In this document: piece after piece, positions 41,799 to 45,203 of the stretch
Position numbering within the stretch: the first letter of the stretch is position 1
Layout: each line of letters begins with the position of its first letter
Assembly (NCBI GenBank): GCA_903837285.1
Contig: CAILUD010000224.1
Location: 1-45,203 of the forward strand
Length of the DNA stretch: 45,203 bases
Direction: 5' to 3'
Origin: an uncultured Bacteroidota bacterium
Lineage (GTDB): Bacteria; Bacteroidota; Bacteroidia; Bacteroidales; GWA2-32-17
Notes under the pieces: generated by a model
Told to the model about the DNA's origin: nothing
What the model saw: the letters and a program-made list of their open reading frames with translations, nothing else
Databases searched by the model: none
Position numbers and translations under genes: made by a program

Positions 41799-44700
41799 TT
41801 ATCTAACTATTGTTACGGAACCGGAGTATTCATGATGTATTCCGGTTTCGTCATTATATTTTACCATCCAGGCATAACTGCCTATTGGAGCTTTTTTTCC
41901 GCTTTTTGTTTCGCCATTCCATTGGTCTGTATAATTTTTTGTTCCCCAAAGAACAGTACCCCATCTGTCAAATATTTTTAGCGAGAATGTTTCAGTTACA
42001 ACTCCATGTCCTAACACAAAGAAGAAATCATTTTTTCCATCATTATCTGGACTAAATGCATTTGGAGCATAAAATGTGTATTCATTTATTATTTGAACCA
42101 TAAGCGACGATGAATCTAAACAGCCCTTATCAGTTTTTGTGATCAGGGTTACATTATAATAAGCAGGAGTTGTTGCAAAAGTATGCCATGGGTTGGTAAC
42201 TAAAGAAGAATCTCCATCTTCGAAATTCCAAAAACTTTGAAAGTTATCAGTACTTAAATTTATAAAATGAATGGTAGGTGTAATAATATTTGCTGTGTTT
42301 GGTTCTGCAATAAAACGTGCTTCCGGACGTGGAAATACAGAGATGTAATTATTTATACTAAAATGATTTTTACATCCTTCAGGTGATGTTACTTGTAAAT
42401 CTACGCTGTATGTACCGTCATTTTCAAATTTATGTGTTGGGTTCTTTTCTGTAGAAGTCATGTTATTGCTGCCATCTCCAAAGTTCCATAAGTAAGATTG
42501 ACCAAAGTCTATGTTAGGTTCATTAAAATGAACCATTAGTGGTTCACATCCTTGAATACTATCAGCATAAAAGTTAACAGGTGGAAGAGGTTTTACAATT
42601 ATTGGAATATTTAAAGTTGTGGTTGGTGATCCGCAGTCATCTTTCACTAGAATGTTATATGTCATAGATTGAGATGGAAAAACATTAACAGGATTTATCA
42701 TAGCATTTCCATTTAACAAATAAGAATAATTTCCATTACCTCCTTGTGGATGTATTGTTATATGTACACTTTCGCCTTGACAAACTTGTGGGGCACTTAC
42801 TTCAAATGTTGCGGTTATTTCGGGGTTTACAGTTATTGTAACATTAGCCACATTGCTTATACATTGTTTGCTATCTACTGCGGATAATTGATATGACGTA
42901 GTAGTTGAAGGTGACACAGTTATTGAATTTTGATTTGAGCCGTTATTCCAATGTAACACGTAAGGGGCAGTACCACCAGTTATTGAGGAATTAATGGTAG
43001 CACTTTGTCCAATACAAATTGTTTGATTACTTGTAATACTAACTGAAACTTTTTCGGGTTGATTAATAACATAATTGCCATTTATACTACAATTATTCGC
43101 ATCTGTAATTGTTACAGAATAATTACCTGCAAATACACCATTTAAAGAAGTGTTCGTAGAATTGTCGCTCCATAGATAATAATAAGGTGGAGTGCCATTT
43201 ATAACATTAAGAATAATGTTTCCATTACTATAACCCCAACAGGTAGCATTTGTAACAGTACCTGTAAATGATACGGGAAGTGGTGAATTAATGCTCCATG
43301 AATTTGAAATAGTACAGCCATTTGCATCTCTAACAGTAACTGTGTAACTGCCAATTGTTAAATTGTTAAGATCGGAAGTGGTTGATCCATTGCTCCATAA
43401 ATATGTGTACGGTGTTACACCGCCAATTGCATTTGTAGTAATTGTTCCATTTGTTGAACCAGCACATAAAACATCTGTAGGGGTACCACTTACCGAGATG
43501 TATGATGAAGGTTGGGTAACAATTGCGGTTGAAGTTAAAGTACATCCATTATTGTCGGTAACAGTATTAATATAAGTTCCTGCTATTAAATTTGAAGATG
43601 TTTGTGTGGTTTGGTTCATTCCGTCGTTCCAAAGGAAAGAGTAAGGAATAGTTCCACCACTTGCAGTTACTGTTGCAGTTCCGTTTGCTCCACCAAAACA
43701 AGATACAGGTGTTGATGAAGTTGTACTATTTATTGATGTTGGCTGTGAAATAGAACTGTTTTGAATAGTTGAACAACCATATGAATTGGCTATAGTCACA
43801 GTGTAATTTCCAGCAATTAAATTTGTAGGATTTTGTAATGTTGAGCCATTATTCCAGATGTAAACGTATGGTGTAATTTGCCCTGTTTCCGTTGTTGTAA
43901 TAGAACCTGTAGCAGTGCCATAACAAATTGCCGGAGATGTGGCAAATGATGCTGTTGGGTTTGATAAAACTTCAACGTTTTTAAAAGCAGTTCCAGAACA
44001 ACCATTATCGTTTATTGAAAGAGTTATTGTTTTTAAACCGGTTGTTGCCCATGAAATATTATGTGGACCAGCAGTAGAGGCAGATGCTGGTGTACCTCCA
44101 TTAAAATTCCATAAATATATTGCAGAAGGACCAGCAGTTCCACCAAATTGAGCAATTGTTGGTTGATTTAAACATACCGTATCTGTCGAAACAGTAAATA
44201 AAGGAGTTAAAGGGGGTACCATCGTAACAGTTACCTGCATTAAAGTATCTTGAACACAAGGATCGTTGATAGAAACAGTATATGTTGTTGTAACAATTGG
44301 ACTAACAGTAATTGATAAAGTTGTGTCTCCTGTGCTCCATAAATAATTAATTAAAGTAGGATCTATATTTGGATTAACTACAGCGGTTAATGTTACTGGT
44401 TGTCCTGCGCAGACTGTTGTGTCATTAGACAAATGAGGATTTAAAGTATAATTATTTAAAATGAAAATAGTGTCAGAAACCGTTGTTAAACTGCAAGGAC
44501 AACCATTAGTTAGAGAAATAGTAAAATATTCAGTAGTTTCAACTAAGTTATCTAAAATAGCAGAATAATGAATGGTATCACCAAGTTCACCGGCATGTAT
44601 CCAGAAAGATGTTGGTATTGATGTGTAGTCAGTTCCATTTAAGGCGGTTCCTGAAATGTTTAGTTGAACATGGATGGAATCTGTTAAATCAATTGTGTCT

Positions 44701-45203
44701 AGTCTGGAAAAAACAAAATAATTATCACAACCTTCTAGAACTTCATCGCTGATAGCAATTGAACTAAAATGATTAAAAGCAATATCGCCACCAGAAGAAA
44801 AACTACCTGCTTCAAGATATACTTGTGAATCAAGTGTTGCATCTCCGGCATCTGCGATAGCAAGTTTTATATGATAGGTTTGACAAGGTACAACTAAGGC
44901 TTGAGCGGTAATAGGTATTGTATATCCATCAAGTGTTACAGGGTATGTGCCTGCATAATTATCTACATAATAAGCACAATTAACACATGGCCCAATTGGT
45001 GGTGAGCCAGCACCATTGTTTACATTATAAATAGATACAGGTGTATTTGTTCCTGGAATTAACGCAATATTTTGTCCTGTATAATTACCTCCTGAAGGAT
45101 TAGGGCCAGATAGAAAGAAAGCAAATACATCATTAAAACTTGGTACATATTCAGGATATTCTTCTGAACCAAAAACGAAATTAAATTTTAAAGTATCAGA
45201 AGA
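41799..45203 (-). CDS. Giant SprB-like surface protein, C-terminal part (runs off the right edge)
   Basis: Open in frame to the window edge: 1,134 residues visible, N terminus missing. In order from the cut end: a choice-of-anchor L-like domain (FVFGSEEYPEYV...DVFAFFL), a Calx-beta-like stretch, Ig-like domains beginning DTTVCAGQPVTLTA, a PKD-like part, four SprB repeats (each with C-x-G, PY-x-x-LW and NG-C motifs), more Ig/PKD domains (LWNFGDGS, FWNFEDGDSS), and a CHU_C-type sorting domain at the end (NAFSPDNDGKNDFF, IFDRWGTVLW, WNG, GSVTIVR). It should be secreted by the type IX system as an adhesin. The longest start-to-stop version, from TTG 44432, is an artefact of lacking a start. Confidence 0.9.
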   Translation of the reverse strand, partial: SSDTLKFNFVFGSEEYPEYVPSFNDVFAFFLSGPNPSGGNYTGQNIALIPGTNTPVSIYNVNNGAGSPPIGPCVNCAYYVDNYAGTYPVTLDGYTIPITAQALVVPCQTYHIKLAIADAGDATLDSQVYLEAGSFSSGGDIAFNHFSSIAISDEVLEGCDNYFVFSRLDTIDLTDSIHVQLNISGTALNGTDYTSIPTSFWIHAGELGDTIHYSAILDNLVETTEYFTISLTNGCPCSLTTVSDTIFILNNYTLNPHLSNDTTVCAGQPVTLTAVVNPNIDPTLINYLWSTGDTTLSITVSPIVTTTYTVSINDPCVQDTLMQVTVTMVPPLTPLFTVSTDTVCLNQPTIAQFGGTAGPSAIYLWNFNGGTPASASTAGPHNISWATTGLKTITLSINDNGCSGTAFKNVEVLSNPTASFATSPAICYGTATGSITTTETGQITPYVYIWNNGSTLQNPTNLIAGNYTVTIANSYGCSTIQNSSISQPTSINSTTSSTPVSCFGGANGTATVTASGGTIPYSFLWNDGMNQTTQTSSNLIAGTYINTVTDNNGCTLTSTAIVTQPSSYISVSGTPTDVLCAGSTNGTITTNAIGGVTPYTYLWSNGSTTSDLNNLTIGSYTVTVRDANGCTISNSWSINSPLPVSFTGTVTNATCWGYSNGNIILNVINGTPPYYYLWSDNSTNTSLNGVFAGNYSVTITDANNCSINGNYVINQPEKVSVSITSNQTICIGQSATINSSITGGTAPYVLHWNNGSNQNSITVSPSTTTSYQLSAVDSKQCISNVANVTITVNPEITATFEVSAPQVCQGESVHITIHPQGGNGNYSYLLNGNAMINPVNVFPSQSMTYNILVKDDCGSPTTTLNIPIIVKPLPPVNFYADSIQGCEPLMVHFNEPNIDFGQSYLWNFGDGSNNMTSTEKNPTHKFENDGTYSVDLQVTSPEGCKNHFSINNYISVFPRPEARFIAEPNTANIITPTIHFINLSTDNFQSFWNFEDGDSSLVTNPWHTFATTPAYYNVTLITKTDKGCLDSSSLMVQIINEYTFYAPNAFSPDNDGKNDFFFVLGHGVVTETFSLKIFDRWGTVLWGTKNYTDQWNGETKSGKKAPIGSYAWMVKYNDETGIHHEYSGSVTIVR

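Noticed and set aside
44432..44432. TTG 44432 as the start of the surface protein
   Set aside because: The frame is open to the window edge with continuous domain sequence, so the true start is beyond 45203.
1..45203. CRISPR arrays, tRNA/rRNA genes, prophage or IS elements
   Set aside because: No regularly spaced repeats, cloverleaf-like sequence, integrase or intact transposase was seen.

Overview
This 45 kb window is AT-rich chromosome from a Bacteroidota bacterium, probably in or near the Bacteroidales. The lineage markers are gldH, a T9SS type-B (CHU_C-like) surface protein with SprB repeats, a FecI/FecR-type sigma/anti-sigma pair, a GSCFA protein, a DUF3078 protein, and promoters of the TTTG-N19-TAnnTTTG type. 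I see no rRNA, tRNA, CRISPR array, integrase or intact insertion sequence.

Layout. 1-4635: one very large PAS/GAF hybrid sensor kinase, split by a frameshift at a run of nine A. 4636-5115: the largest gap, with a good promoter and a hairpin leader for the next operon. 5116-9824: rimP-nusA-infB, closed by a strong terminator. 9894-12140: a TPR/SpoIIE-type phosphatase. 12154-15387 (minus): ECF sigma factor, FecR-like anti-sigma factor and an unusual STN-containing surface protein. 15474-17948 (minus): START protein, SDR and epimerase/reductase. 18141-22826 (minus): glycogen operon (debranching enzyme, GT4 glycosyltransferase, GH57). 22976-25047: GSCFA protein, a small membrane protein and a YwqK-like lipoprotein. 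25083-31009: a compact type II fatty-acid/polyketide cluster (thioesterase, four ketosynthase-type proteins, ACP, NodB deacetylase, dehydratase) resembling the core of aryl-polyene/flexirubin clusters. 31020-33629: a second TPR/PAS/SpoIIE phosphatase, interrupted near its end by an in-frame TGA. 33655-41794: housekeeping genes (pgk, DNA polymerase III delta', ricT-like, gldH, trmB, MGMT-like, Mrp, NifU-like, DUF3078, mscL). 41799-45203 (minus): the C-terminal part of a giant SprB-like secreted protein that runs off the right edge.

How the genes fit together. Much of the accessory content is signalling and envelope-related: a hybrid kinase, two SpoIIE phosphatases, an ECF sigma/anti-sigma/surface-protein triplet, the aryl-lipid-like cluster and the gliding/T9SS parts. 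The most interesting candidates are the minimal ketosynthase cluster with two catalytically degraded ketosynthase partners, the sigma/anti-sigma system whose surface protein has no TonB barrel, the hairpin plus mini-ORF leader before rimP, and the two signalling genes interrupted by a frameshift and by a stop codon.
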